From the NCBI GenBank assembly GCA_036557525.1, contig DATBHH010000047.1, positions 1 to 60,449 of the forward strand: a stretch of 60,449 bases of DNA, given 5' to 3'. The notes under the pieces are model-generated. The model was not told the DNA's origin and searched no databases. It saw nothing but the letters and a program-made list of their open reading frames with translations. The stretch is from VRUE01 sp036557525 (GTDB taxonomy: Bacteria > Actinomycetota > Thermoleophilia > Solirubrobacterales > 70-9). Below are positions 16,537 to 25,210 of this stretch, piece by piece; positions within the stretch are counted from its first letter, which is position 1; each line of letters starts with the position of its first letter. Both the position numbers and the translations under genes were made by a program.

Positions 16537-19240
16537 GCAGCCAGCGCCGCAGCTCATCGGCACCCCAGACGATGAAGGGGAAGGGCGCGACGAGCAGCAG
16601 GTCCTTCGCCGGCAGGGCGGCGAAGCCGAGCAGGTCCTGGAACAGGGGGACGTAGATCAGGACCGCTGCCAGCACCAGCTCGAAGGCGATGCCCGAGAGC
16701 AGCAGCCGGTTGCTGAAGACGCCGATCGAGCGCAGCGAGGCGCGCTCGGTGCGGGCGGCGAAGGCGGTGCCGATCTGGGCGACGACCATCGAGAGAAAGG
16801 TCACCGTCGTCGCCTGCTGATAGGCATGGTGAAGCGGGGTGCCGGCACCGGTCGGATCGCCGGGGCTCCAACCTTCGCGGGTCAGAACGTAGAAGAAGGC
16901 GCCCATCTGAAGCGCCGCCGCGATCAGGCCGAGAAAGAGCCAGGCGCGGGCCAGCATCGACGGGCGGATGATCCCTTCCGAACGCCGGCGCGGCGGCCGC
17001 TGCATGATTCCCGGCTCGGCCGCCTCCTGTCCGAGCGCCAGCGCCGGAAGGGTCTCGGTGCCGACGTCGAAGGCGAGCAACTGGAGCACGGTGAGCGGCA
17101 GCGGGATCGCGCCGCCGCCGAGGGCGAAGACGATGAACGGGGTCACCTCCGGCGTGGCGTGGGCGAAGATGTAGAGGATGAACTTGCGGATGTTGTCGTA
17201 GATCCGCCTGCCCGCCGCGACCGCCGCGACTATCGTCGCGAAGTTGTCGTCGGTGAGGACCATCGTTGCGGCCTCGCGGGCGACGTCGGTGCCCGAGCGC
17301 CCCATGGCGACGCCGATGTCGGCGCTGCGCAGGGCCGGGGCATCGTTGACGCCGTCGCCGGTCATCGCGACCACGTGCTGCTCGGCCCGCAGCGCGTCGG
17401 CGATCCGCAGCTTTGCCTCCGGGGTGCTGCGGGCGAAGATCAGCTCGCCGCCTTCGCGCAGGGTCGCGTCGAGCTCCGCCTCGCTCATCGCGTCGAGCTC
17501 CGCCTCGGTGATCGCCCGGGCCGTGTCCCGCCCGATGCCGATCCGGCGTGCGATCGCCACGGCGGTACGGGGATGGTCGCCGGTGACGACGATGATCCGA
17601 ATCCCCGCCTGGTGGCAGCGAGCCACGGCCTCGGCGACCTCCGGCCGCGGCGGGTCGATCATCGCCACCAGTCCGAGGAAGGTGAGGTCCGCCTCCGCCT
17701 CCTCTCGTGACGAGGGCAGCTCGTCGAGTGAGCGGCCGGCGACGGCGAGCACGCGGAGGCCGTCGCCCGCGTATGCGTCCACCTTTGCCGCAATCGTCGC
17801 CCGTGTCTCCGGGTCGAGGGCGGCGACCCCGCCTTCCGATGCGAAGCCGGTGCAGCGGGTGAGGATCGCCTCCGGCGCGCCCTTGGCATTGACCCGGAGC
17901 CGCCGGCCTTCGCCGTCGACCGTCGACATCAGCTTCAGCACCGGGTCGAAGTGGAACTCGACGCGGCGATTCGCCTGGGCGTCCTCGCCGGCGCCGAGCG
18001 AACGAGCGGTGGCGAGCATCGCCGCCTCGGTCGGGTCTCCGGCGGCCTCGCCGCCGTCCTCGAGATGGGCGTTGTTGCAGGCGGCCATCGCCGAGGCCAG
18101 CTGCCGCAGCGCCGAGCTCGGCGCCGCCGCCCCGTGCTCGAGATCGATCTCCTCGCCGGCCACCCAGATCCGCGTCACCCGCATCCGGTTCTCGGTCAGG
18201 GTGCCGGTCTTGTCGGTGCAGATGACGTCGGTCGAGCCGAGCGTCTCGACGGCGCTCAGCCGCTTGACCACGGCTCCCTGGCGGACCAGCCCGCGGACGC
18301 CGACCGCGAGCGCCAGGGTGATCACCGGCAGCAGTCCCTCGGGGACGTTGCCGACGATCAGCCCGATCGCGAAGACGATCGAGTCCGACACCGAGAGGCC
18401 GGCGACGAGCGTCGCCAGCGGGATGAAGGCGATTCCCATCAGGACGGCGATGCCGGCGATCAGCCACGCGACCCGCCTCACCTGCCGCTCGAGTGGGCTC
18501 TCCTCGCGCTCGACACGCTGCGAGAGGGCCGCGATCCGGCCCAGCTCGGTCCTCATCCCCGTCGCGAAGACCAGCGCCCGTGCCTCGCCGCCGGTGCAGC
18601 TGGTGCCGCTGAAGACGAGCTCGCTGGCCTTGAGGAGAGAGGCGGCGGCCGAGCCCTGACCCTCGGCCGAGCGCGACACCGGCACCGACTCGCCGGTCAG
18701 GGTCGAGAGGTCGACCTCGACCGCGCCCTCGAGCAGATGCGCGTCGGCCGAGACCCGGTCGCCCTCCTCGATCAGCAGCACGTCGCCCGGCACCAGGCGG
18801 ACGGCGTCGACCTGCATTTCGCGCCCGTCGCGCACCACCCTGGCCTGGGGCGGCAGGTAGCTCTGCAGGGCCTCGACCGCGCGCTCTGCCTGCAGCTCCT
18901 GGACGAAGGCGAAGCCCGCGTTCAGCGCGATCACGATCACGACGGCGATCGCCACCGGGGTGATGCCGGCGAGTGCCGCGAGTGCCGCCGCTCCCCAGAG
19001 CAGGAGTGCGAGCGGGTGGGTCACCTGCCGCGCGAGCTCTCCGGTCCAGCCTCGCTTCTTGCGGCGTTCGAGCTGGTTCGGCCCGTAGCTCAGGAGACGG
19101 CGGTCAGCCTCGCGCTGGGAGAGCCCGTCGCGCGAGGCGCGGAGGTCGCGCAGGAGGAGGTCGATGCGCTCCTCGGGGTTGAACGCAGCTTCGCGACCGC
19201 CGACATCCTGCGGGGCCGGTTCGTCAGCGCGAGGCGGCAC
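16472..19240 (-). CDS. P2-type cation-transporting ATPase (CtpF-like)
   Basis: A 922-residue P-type ATPase. LTGES (182-185 for TGES) is in the actuator, D343 in CTDKTGTLTE is phosphorylated, and TGDGVNDAPAL forms the hinge. Membrane motif GNVPEGLLP in M4 and the M6 stretch FDVGTETLPALALG resemble Na/K-type and Ca-type (P2) pumps rather than heavy-metal pumps; there are no N-terminal metal-binding domains. Ion preference cannot be fixed. It lies ten bases after a Usp gene and is probably co-transcribed with it from the 20109-20181 promoter. M. tuberculosis CtpF, a P2 pump, is a DosR-regulon member. Confidence 0.93.
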   Translation of the reverse strand: MPPRADEPAPQDVGGREAAFNPEERIDLLLRDLRASRDGLSQREADRRLLSYGPNQLERRKKRGWTGELARQVTHPLALLLWGAAALAALAGITPVAIAVVIVIALNAGFAFVQELQAERAVEALQSYLPPQARVVRDGREMQVDAVRLVPGDVLLIEEGDRVSADAHLLEGAVEVDLSTLTGESVPVSRSAEGQGSAAASLLKASELVFSGTSCTGGEARALVFATGMRTELGRIAALSQRVEREESPLERQVRRVAWLIAGIAVLMGIAFIPLATLVAGLSVSDSIVFAIGLIVGNVPEGLLPVITLALAVGVRGLVRQGAVVKRLSAVETLGSTDVICTDKTGTLTENRMRVTRIWVAGEEIDLEHGAAAPSSALRQLASAMAACNNAHLEDGGEAAGDPTEAAMLATARSLGAGEDAQANRRVEFHFDPVLKLMSTVDGEGRRLRVNAKGAPEAILTRCTGFASEGGVAALDPETRATIAAKVDAYAGDGLRVLAVAGRSLDELPSSREEAEADLTFLGLVAMIDPPRPEVAEAVARCHQAGIRIIVVTGDHPRTAVAIARRIGIGRDTARAITEAELDAMSEAELDATLREGGELIFARSTPEAKLRIADALRAEQHVVAMTGDGVNDAPALRSADIGVAMGRSGTDVAREAATMVLTDDNFATIVAAVAAGRRIYDNIRKFILYIFAHATPEVTPFIVFALGGGAIPLPLTVLQLLAFDVGTETLPALALGQEAAEPGIMQRPPRRRSEGIIRPSMLARAWLFLGLIAAALQMGAFFYVLTREGWSPGDPTGAGTPLHHAYQQATTVTFLSMVVAQIGTAFAARTERASLRSIGVFSNRLLLSGIAFELVLAAVLIYVPLFQDLLGFAALPAKDLLLVAPFPFIVWGADELRRWLLRRSERRSEYPRPHALSRQPS

Positions 19241-19250
19241 GGGCCTCCGC

Positions 19251-20102
19251 CTACGGCGATGGCGTGATCAGGATCGGGCAGGGTGCGGCGCGCATCAGGC
19301 GCGCGGCGACGCTGCCGGGCACGAGCCGGTGTGCGATTCCGTGGTGACGGCGCGACCCGATCACGAGAAGATCCGCGTCCTCGGCGGCATCGGGGAGGAC
19401 CTGGCCTGGGACGCCGTGGAGGATACGCCCCTCGGCGTCGACCGAGCGCCGCGCGTTTTCGAGCGCCTGCTCGAGGCGCCGCTCGAGGACGAGATCGGGC
19501 TCGATCACGGCCAGAATCCGAAGCGAGGCTCCGGTTCGCCCGGCGAGGTCCGCTGCCGTGCGGAGGGCGGCCTGGGCCTGCCTGCTGCCGTCGAACCCGA
19601 CCGCGATGGTGCCGAGATCAAAGCGCCTGTCCGCGAGCCCTCGCGGAGCCACCGCCACCGCGCACGGGGCCTCGCTCAGGACCCGCTCGCCAAGGCTGCC
19701 GGGGCAGACGCGCCCGATCCGCCCGCGGTGGGTGGATCCGAGGACGATGATGTCGCTCTCCTCCGCCTCCGCCACTTCCCGCAGGCCGGCGGTCTCATGG
19801 CCGCCGGCAACCACGCGGATCGAGAACGGGGTATCGGCGAGCACCCCGGTCGCGCCGCGGCGGATCCAGCGTTCGTCCTCCTTGACCACGAGCTCGTAGC
19901 TCTCGCCCAGCAGTTCGGGCCAGTAACCGCGCACCGAGGCGACGGTCAGCTCCGCCCGATCGGTCCCGGCGAGCGCCCTGGCGAAGCTGAGGGCGTCGCG
20001 CGAGGCCGGCCGCCCGTCATAGCCGACAAGGAGCCGCAGCGGTCGAGAGGGGGCGACAGCCTGGGGGGCGAACGCCTCGGCGGTCGGGCTTCCGGCCTTC
20101 AT
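19251..20102 (-). CDS. Universal stress protein, two tandem Usp domains
   Basis: A 283-residue double Usp. Nucleotide-binding loops: GSTHRGRIGRVCPGSLGERVL in the first half and GSRRHHGIAHRLVPGSVAARL in the second, each with the trailing Gly-Ser. Start ATG 20102 stands six bases after TAGCTT, so the transcript is predicted leaderless. It is upstream of the P-type ATPase and shares a promoter region with the NarL-type regulator at 20190. Confidence 0.93.
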   Translation of the reverse strand: MKAGSPTAEAFAPQAVAPSRPLRLLVGYDGRPASRDALSFARALAGTDRAELTVASVRGYWPELLGESYELVVKEDERWIRRGATGVLADTPFSIRVVAGGHETAGLREVAEAEESDIIVLGSTHRGRIGRVCPGSLGERVLSEAPCAVAVAPRGLADRRFDLGTIAVGFDGSRQAQAALRTAADLAGRTGASLRILAVIEPDLVLERRLEQALENARRSVDAEGRILHGVPGQVLPDAAEDADLLVIGSRRHHGIAHRLVPGSVAARLMRAAPCPILITPSP

Positions 20103-20108
20103 GCGTCC

Positions 20109-20181
20109 AAGCTATGCGGCGCCTCAGCGCCCTCCATCCGGGTAGGGCCACACCCGGGACGTGCTTTGGCCGCGTTACGCT
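20109..20181. promoter_or_regulatory. Bidirectional stress-island promoter (instance c)
   Basis: CCATCCGG begins at 20134 and CCAC at 20148. The minus-strand TAGCTT (20114 to 20109) is 24 bases from CCATC and six bases before the Usp ATG. Toward the plus strand there is no clear GATG; instead a -10-like TACGCT (20176) stands eight bases before the regulator ATG at 20190. Confidence 0.5.
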
Positions 20182-20189
20182 GGCGCGGA

Positions 20190-20819
20190 ATGAGCGAACA
20201 GACCTTGATCGTCCTCGCCGACGACCACGCGGTCGTCCGTGGCGCTTTGAAGGCGCTGCTCGAGGGGCAGCCCGACTTCGTCGTGGTGGGCGAGGCCGCC
20301 GACATCGCGTCGGCGCGGGCGGCGGTCCTCGAGCACCGACCCCGAGTTCTGGTCCTCGACGTCAACATGCCCGACGGCCTCGGCGTCGATGCGGTCGCGG
20401 GGCTGCGCGAAGAGTCTCCCGAAACCGAGATCGTCCTGCTGACGATGCAGCGCGACCTGGCGCTCGCCCGCAGCGCGATCGACGCCGGCGCTCGTGGCTA
20501 TCTCCTCAAGGACGCGGCTCATCTGGAGCTGATCGAGGCCGTGCGCGATGCCGCCAAGGGCGTCGATTTCCTCTCGGAGGCCGTGGCGGCCGGCCTCAAG
20601 GCCCGGGGCGAGGGCGATCAGTCGGTCCTCTCGCCGCGTGAGACCGAGGTGCTGCGGCTGATGGCGTTCGGACACACCAACCGCGAGATCGCCGAGCAAC
20701 TCTCGCTCAGCGTGCGCACCGTCGAGACCCACCGAGCGCACATCCAGCAGAAGCTCGGCCTCGACAGCCGGCCGGAACTGACGCGCTATGCGCTCGAGAA
20801 CGGCCTGCTCGAATCCTGA
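20190..20819 (+). CDS. NarL/FixJ-type response regulator
   Basis: A 209-residue regulator with receiver (LADDHAV, D57 in LVLDVNMPDG, conserved Lys in YLLKDAAH) and LuxR-type helix-turn-helix (LSPRETEVLRLMAFGHTNREI, then LSVRTVETHRAHIQQKLGL). The ATG at 20190 follows TACGCT by eight bases without a ribosome-binding site, so the start of the longer frame is rejected. No kinase is adjacent; the GAF kinase at 13185 or a distant one may phosphorylate it. It sits at a stress-island promoter and is the second candidate regulator of that element. Confidence 0.93.
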   Translation: MSEQTLIVLADDHAVVRGALKALLEGQPDFVVVGEAADIASARAAVLEHRPRVLVLDVNMPDGLGVDAVAGLREESPETEIVLLTMQRDLALARSAIDAGARGYLLKDAAHLELIEAVRDAAKGVDFLSEAVAAGLKARGEGDQSVLSPRETEVLRLMAFGHTNREIAEQLSLSVRTVETHRAHIQQKLGLDSRPELTRYALENGLLES

Positions 20820-20826
20820 TCGGGGG

Positions 20827-20894
20827 CCGGTGGTTCGCCGCACGCCCGGTGTGGGCGAGTGCGGATGACGCGACCGGGGCCGGCGAAATAGGGT
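20827..20894 (+). promoter_or_regulatory. Stress-island promoter element (instance h), for 50-aa protein
   Basis: CCGG at 20827, CCGC at 20838, GATG at 20864 (26 after CCGC) and TAGGGT at 20889 (25 after GATG). The expected transcript starts about 20902 and carries an AGGAGG before the small gene. Confidence 0.5.
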
Positions 20895-20915
20895 TTTCGC
20901 TCGAAAGGAGGAGCT

Positions 20916-21068
20916 ATGAGCGAGCAGACGATCACGCTGACGATCTCCAAATCGGATGCCGAGGTGCTTCTGGGGGTGCTGGCGGCGGAGCGTCACAATC
21001 CCGAGGCGGAGAGCGTCTGCGACGCCGTGCGGGAACAGATCGACGAAAGGCTCAAAGAGGCGAGCTGA
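20916..21068 (+). CDS. Small 50-residue hypothetical protein
   Basis: A short gene with a strong AGGAGG seven bases before ATG. The product starts MSEQTITLTISKSDAEVLLG and ends in a Glu/Lys/Arg-rich helix (REQIDERLKEAS). It has an amphipathic beta strand followed by helices, with one Cys. It resembles small stress or DNA-binding ribbon-helix proteins in outline, but no family is recognised. The strong ribosome-binding site and a stress-island promoter upstream support expression. It converges on the acetyltransferase gene 15 bases away. Confidence 0.75.
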   Translation: MSEQTITLTISKSDAEVLLGVLAAERHNPEAESVCDAVREQIDERLKEAS

Positions 21069-21083
21069 GGCCGGGCGCGGCGC

Positions 21084-23783
21084 TCAGGCCCACGTCTGCG
21101 GCCAGGATCGGCGCGGGGGCGGGGCTCCGACCCTGATCCTGGCATCGGCGGCGATCGCGCGGTCCGGGCGCGCCAGGACCGGATTGAGGTCGAGCTCGAC
21201 TATCTCTCGGTGATTCTCAGCGAGGGCGCCGACGCGCTCGATCAGCTCCTCCAGCGCCCGGCGGTCGACCGGCGGCAGGCCACGGAAACCCTCCAGCATC
21301 GGCGCGATCGCCAGTGAGTCGACCATCGTGGCGGCGTCGTCGCCGCCGAGGGGGCAGACCCGAACCGAGACGTCGCCGAGCAGCTCGACCGCGGTTCCTC
21401 CCGCCCCGCACGCGACCACCGGGCCGAAGACGGGGTCGGTCGCTACGCCGACGAGCAGCTCGACGCCGCCCTCGACCATCCGCTGCACCAGGAAGCCCGT
21501 CCGCTCGATGCCGCGCCGGGCGAGGGCTTCGTCCATCTCGGCCGCGGCACGCCCCACATCCTCCGCCCCGGCGAGCGCGGTCTTGACCGCGCCGAGCTCG
21601 CTCTTGTGAAGGATTTCAGGCCCGTGTGCCTTGAGGGCCACCGGACCGGCAAGCCGCGCCGCGGCCGTGCCCGCGGTCTCGGGATCGGAGGCGGTGATCG
21701 CCTCGGGCATCTCGATTCCATAGCAATCGAGGAGGCGCGGGCACTGGGCGGAGTCGAGCCACTCGGTCCCCGCTGCCAGCGCTTCGGCGAGGATCGCCGC
21801 CGCCTCGTCGGGGCGCAGATCCTCGAACGCCGGCGGCGGCGATTCGGGTCGCTCCCGCCAGGCCGCGTGGCGGGCGGCCTTGCCGAGCGCTCGCGCCGCG
21901 TCCTCGGGGTAGCGGTAGGTGGGGAGCGGGGGCGATTCCGCGGCCCCGGAGACGTCCGCAGGCGAGATGAAGACGGCCTGGAGCGGGACCTGCCGCGGCA
22001 TCTCCGCCGCAGCATCCCGCACCGCCGCCGCGACGTCCTCCGGCGTGCTGAGCAGCGGCCGGATGTAGATCGAGATCAGCGCATCGATGCCGTCCCAGCC
22101 GGCGAGCGCGGCGATCGCCCGCCGGTAGTGATCGGCGCCCGCCGTTGCGATCATGTCTACCGGGTTTCCGAGGGAGGCCTCGGCGGGCAGGAATGAGGCG
22201 AGCTCGGCCTGCAGCTCCTCGGGCAGGGTCGGGATCTCCAGGCCCGCCGCATCGCAGGCGTCGGCGCACATGATCGCCGGGCCGCCCGCGTTGGTGACGA
22301 TCCCGACCCCGTGGCCGGCCGGCAGCGGCTGGCTGGAGAGAAGCGAGGCGACGTCGAGCAGCTCCGACAGCGTCTCGGCACGGATCACGCCCGACTGCTC
22401 GAAGAGGGCGTCGGCCGTGCGGTCCGATGCCGCCAGCAGCGCCCCGGTGTGCGAGCTCGCGGCACGGGCGCCGGCCGGCGAGCTGCCGCTCTTGACCACG
22501 ACGACCGGCTTTTCCCGTCCGACCCGCCTCGCCACGCGGGCAAACCGGCGGGGGTCGCTGAAGGACTCGATGTAGAGGAGCGCCAGCCGCGTCCGCTCGT
22601 CCTCCTCCCAGAACTCGAGCAGGTCGTTGGCGGTGACGTCGGCGCGGTTGCCGAGCGATGCGAACGAGGAGACGCCGATGCCCCTCGCCCCGGCGAACTC
22701 GATCAGGGCGAGGGCGAGGGCGCCGCTCTGGGTGGCGAAGCCGACGTTCCCGGCGGCCGGGGCCGTGGGAGCGAACGTCAGGTTCAGCCCCGACTCGGGG
22801 CTCGCGTCGAGAAGGCCGAGGCAGTTCGGGCCGATCAGCCTGATCCCGGCCTCGCGGCAGACCGCGAGCAGCTCGCGTTCCAGCTCCGCGCCGTCGGGCC
22901 CGACCTCGGAGAAGCCGGCCGAGAGGACGATCAGCGATCGAGCTCCGCGCGCGGCGCATTCGCGCGCCGCCGCCGCAGTCGCCTCGGCCCTGACGGCGAG
23001 CACCCCGAGGTCGACCTCCGCCGGTATTTCGGCCACCGTCCGGAATGCCGGCAACGATTGGACGCTGTCGGCCGCGGGGTTGACGGGGAAGATCGGGCCC
23101 GCGAACGGCGACTCGATCAGGTTGTGGAGGACCTCTCCCCCGACCGTGCCGCGTCGGCGGGAGGCGCCGACGACGGCGATCGAGCGCGGTCGCAGAAAGC
23201 CGGCGACGGCCGCCCGGGCCGCAAGGCTGTCGCGTTCCTGGAAGCGGGCGATCGCGTCCTCGGAAAGCGAGGTCGGGAGCTCGACCCGGAGGCCCTCGGC
23301 GCTCGACTCGATCTCGCACGGGAATCCGCTTTCGCGGAAGACGTCGAGCATCGGCAGGTTGTCCGCCAGGACTTCGGCGAGAAAGGTCGCGATGCCGTTG
23401 TCGAGCGCGGCCTCCGCGAGGTGGGCGAGCAGGATCGTTCCGAGCCCCCGGCCCTGGAAATCGTCGGCGACCGCAAACGCCACTTCCGCCGTGCTCGCGT
23501 CGATTCGCAGGTAGGCCCCGTGGCCGATCGGCCGCTGGTCGGGGCCGCGAAGGGCGATCAGACCGTAGCGGCTGCTGTAGTCGACGTCGGCCATCATCTC
23601 CGCGGCGCGGTCGAGGTCGATCGCGCCGGAGAAGAAGCGGAAGGCCTGCGACTCGGGGTCGAGCCCGACGAACAGGTCCCGCAGCGCCTGCTCGTCATCG
23701 GGCCGAACCGGGCGCAGGCTGACTGTGGAGCCGTCGTGGAGGACCACGTGGGCCTCTCGGTGGGCGGGGTAGGTGGTGCTCAT
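21084..23783 (-). CDS. GNAT-acyl-CoA synthetase (NDP-forming) fusion, Pat-like
   Basis: An 899-residue protein. Residues ~10-170 form a GNAT acetyltransferase (LRPVRPDDEQALRDLF, acetyl-CoA loop VADDFQGRGLGTILLAHLAE). The remainder is an ADP-forming acyl-CoA synthetase-like module: CoA-binding VVGASRRRGTVGGEVL, a ligase domain with GFATQSGALALALIEFAG, and an ATP-grasp domain (VALKAHGPEILHKSELGAVK, GVATDPVFGPVVACGAGG). This is the architecture of protein lysine acetyltransferases of the Pat/PatZ group, here with GNAT at the N-terminus. It overlaps trehalose synthase by four bases and is the last gene of the hsp20 operon, which also encodes a deacetylase. Confidence 0.92.
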   Translation of the reverse strand: MSTTYPAHREAHVVLHDGSTVSLRPVRPDDEQALRDLFVGLDPESQAFRFFSGAIDLDRAAEMMADVDYSSRYGLIALRGPDQRPIGHGAYLRIDASTAEVAFAVADDFQGRGLGTILLAHLAEAALDNGIATFLAEVLADNLPMLDVFRESGFPCEIESSAEGLRVELPTSLSEDAIARFQERDSLAARAAVAGFLRPRSIAVVGASRRRGTVGGEVLHNLIESPFAGPIFPVNPAADSVQSLPAFRTVAEIPAEVDLGVLAVRAEATAAAARECAARGARSLIVLSAGFSEVGPDGAELERELLAVCREAGIRLIGPNCLGLLDASPESGLNLTFAPTAPAAGNVGFATQSGALALALIEFAGARGIGVSSFASLGNRADVTANDLLEFWEEDERTRLALLYIESFSDPRRFARVARRVGREKPVVVVKSGSSPAGARAASSHTGALLAASDRTADALFEQSGVIRAETLSELLDVASLLSSQPLPAGHGVGIVTNAGGPAIMCADACDAAGLEIPTLPEELQAELASFLPAEASLGNPVDMIATAGADHYRRAIAALAGWDGIDALISIYIRPLLSTPEDVAAAVRDAAAEMPRQVPLQAVFISPADVSGAAESPPLPTYRYPEDAARALGKAARHAAWRERPESPPPAFEDLRPDEAAAILAEALAAGTEWLDSAQCPRLLDCYGIEMPEAITASDPETAGTAAARLAGPVALKAHGPEILHKSELGAVKTALAGAEDVGRAAAEMDEALARRGIERTGFLVQRMVEGGVELLVGVATDPVFGPVVACGAGGTAVELLGDVSVRVCPLGGDDAATMVDSLAIAPMLEGFRGLPPVDRRALEELIERVGALAENHREIVELDLNPVLARPDRAIAADARIRVGAPPPRRSWPQTWA

Positions 23784-25207
23784 CTGACGACGGGAGCGTC
23801 GATCTGGGCGAGGAATTCGACGTACTCGACGAGCCGGTTGGCAACCAGGAAACGCTCGAGGACCCGGCGGCGCGCTCGCTCGCCGATCTCGGCGGCTCGC
23901 TCGCGATCCTCGGCGAGGAACCGGATCGCCCGGGCGACCTCGCCGAGATCGCGCGGATCGTCGATCAGGATGCCGCTCTCGCCGTCGACGATCTGGTCCT
24001 GGATCCCGCCCACCCGGGTCCCGATCACCGGCCGTCGCTTCCACATCGCCTCCGCGACGGTCAGGCCGAACCCCTCGGCGATGCTCTTCTGGACGACGAT
24101 GTCCGCGCGCCGCTGGAGCGCGTTGACGATCGCCGCGTTCTCGTCGGGATCATCCATCGGCACGCTCACCAGATGGACCCGGCGGCGAAGATCCGCGCCC
24201 AGCTCGTGCCAGGCTGCCTCGACTTCGCGCCAGACCGCCGCCCCCTCGGGGTCGTCTGAGATCGACCCCGTGGCGGGCCCCGCGAGGACCAGATGAAGGT
24301 CCGCGTCGCCGAGATGGCGCTGGAAGCACGTGAGTACGCCGAGATGGTCCTTGAGGCGGTCCCAGCGCGAGATCTGGACGACGGCGCGAGCCCGGTCCGG
24401 CAGACGCTCCTCCTGCGTGATCTCGGCCCTGCGCTCGACCCGCCCCGGGGACCCGTCCGCGCGGGTGAAGGTCGGCCGCTGCGCCGGCGCCTTCTCTCCG
24501 AGCCCGATGACGCCGATGATCCGCTCCACGGTCGCGGGGTCGAGCTCCTCGTTCTTCGGCAGGAAGGGGTCGATCGCCGGCGCCATCACCGAGACCCGAT
24601 CGCGATCGATCCCGTCCCAGACGTAGGCGGCGCGCGAGAAGACGTAGGCGTCGGCCACGCCCACGTAGGGGGTGAGGAAGTCCCAGGCGCGCCGCGTGAG
24701 GTCGTTGGGGTGATCGGCCCCGATGTGGCAGCGCCAGACGATCCGGGGCCCGACGGCTTTCACCGCCGGCGCGAGGCCGGCGGTCTGGGGGTCATGGAGG
24801 AAGACGATGTCCTGCTCCTGCAGGAGCCGCGATAGATGCGCGGCGCTCGCGTTCAACGTCTGCTCGTAGAGCTCGCGCTCCTCCTCGCCGATCGGTCCGC
24901 CGTCGCCGTCGACGCCGTGGAGGTGGTTGTGGAGGCGCTTGGTCAGCGCGAAGAACTCGGCCCGCTCGCGAAGGACGACCCAGCGGGTATCGACGCCGAC
25001 ACCGCGCACGTAGGGGAGGAAGGCGTGCAGCATCTCGGCCACTCCGCCCCCGCGCATCGTCGAGCTGACGTGCCAGATCGCGCGTCCCGCGAAGACCTCG
25101 CGGGCGCGCTCGGCGGCGGCCTCGATCGCGGCGTAGCGATCGCCGAGAAGGTCTCGAAATCGATCGATCTGATGAGGCGGGATCTGGACGAACTTCGGAC
25201 GGGCCAT
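23780..25207 (-). CDS. treT: Trehalose synthase (glycosyltransferring, GT4)
   Basis: A GT4-family glycosyltransferase of 475 residues with the acceptor loop STMRGGGVAEMLHAFLPYV, HNHLHG, WRCHIGADHPND and a donor-binding C-terminal domain (VQISRWDRLKDHLGVL, SIAEGFGLTVAEAMWKRRPV, GIQDQIVDGESGIL). These match trehalose glycosyltransferring synthase, which joins NDP-glucose and glucose to trehalose. Trehalose is a compatible solute and stress sugar, in keeping with the operon. It starts three bases after the stop of the deacetylase gene. Confidence 0.88.
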   Translation of the reverse strand: MARPKFVQIPPHQIDRFRDLLGDRYAAIEAAAERAREVFAGRAIWHVSSTMRGGGVAEMLHAFLPYVRGVGVDTRWVVLRERAEFFALTKRLHNHLHGVDGDGGPIGEEERELYEQTLNASAAHLSRLLQEQDIVFLHDPQTAGLAPAVKAVGPRIVWRCHIGADHPNDLTRRAWDFLTPYVGVADAYVFSRAAYVWDGIDRDRVSVMAPAIDPFLPKNEELDPATVERIIGVIGLGEKAPAQRPTFTRADGSPGRVERRAEITQEERLPDRARAVVQISRWDRLKDHLGVLTCFQRHLGDADLHLVLAGPATGSISDDPEGAAVWREVEAAWHELGADLRRRVHLVSVPMDDPDENAAIVNALQRRADIVVQKSIAEGFGLTVAEAMWKRRPVIGTRVGGIQDQIVDGESGILIDDPRDLGEVARAIRFLAEDRERAAEIGERARRRVLERFLVANRLVEYVEFLAQIDAPVVR

Positions 25208-25210
25208 GCC

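Noticed and set aside
16554..18467. 637-codon minus-strand frame
   Set aside because: Same strand but different phase from the P-type ATPase; low-complexity Arg/Gly/Asp translation typical of a shifted reading of a real gene.
21616..23319. 567-codon minus-strand frame
   Set aside because: Out-of-phase copy of the acetyltransferase gene, Arg-rich and without a start site.
23784..24044. Upstream extension of the acetyltransferase gene
   Set aside because: The extension is antisense-free but out of phase with trehalose synthase coding and has no GNAT sequence; the ATGA overlap at 23783 fixes the start.
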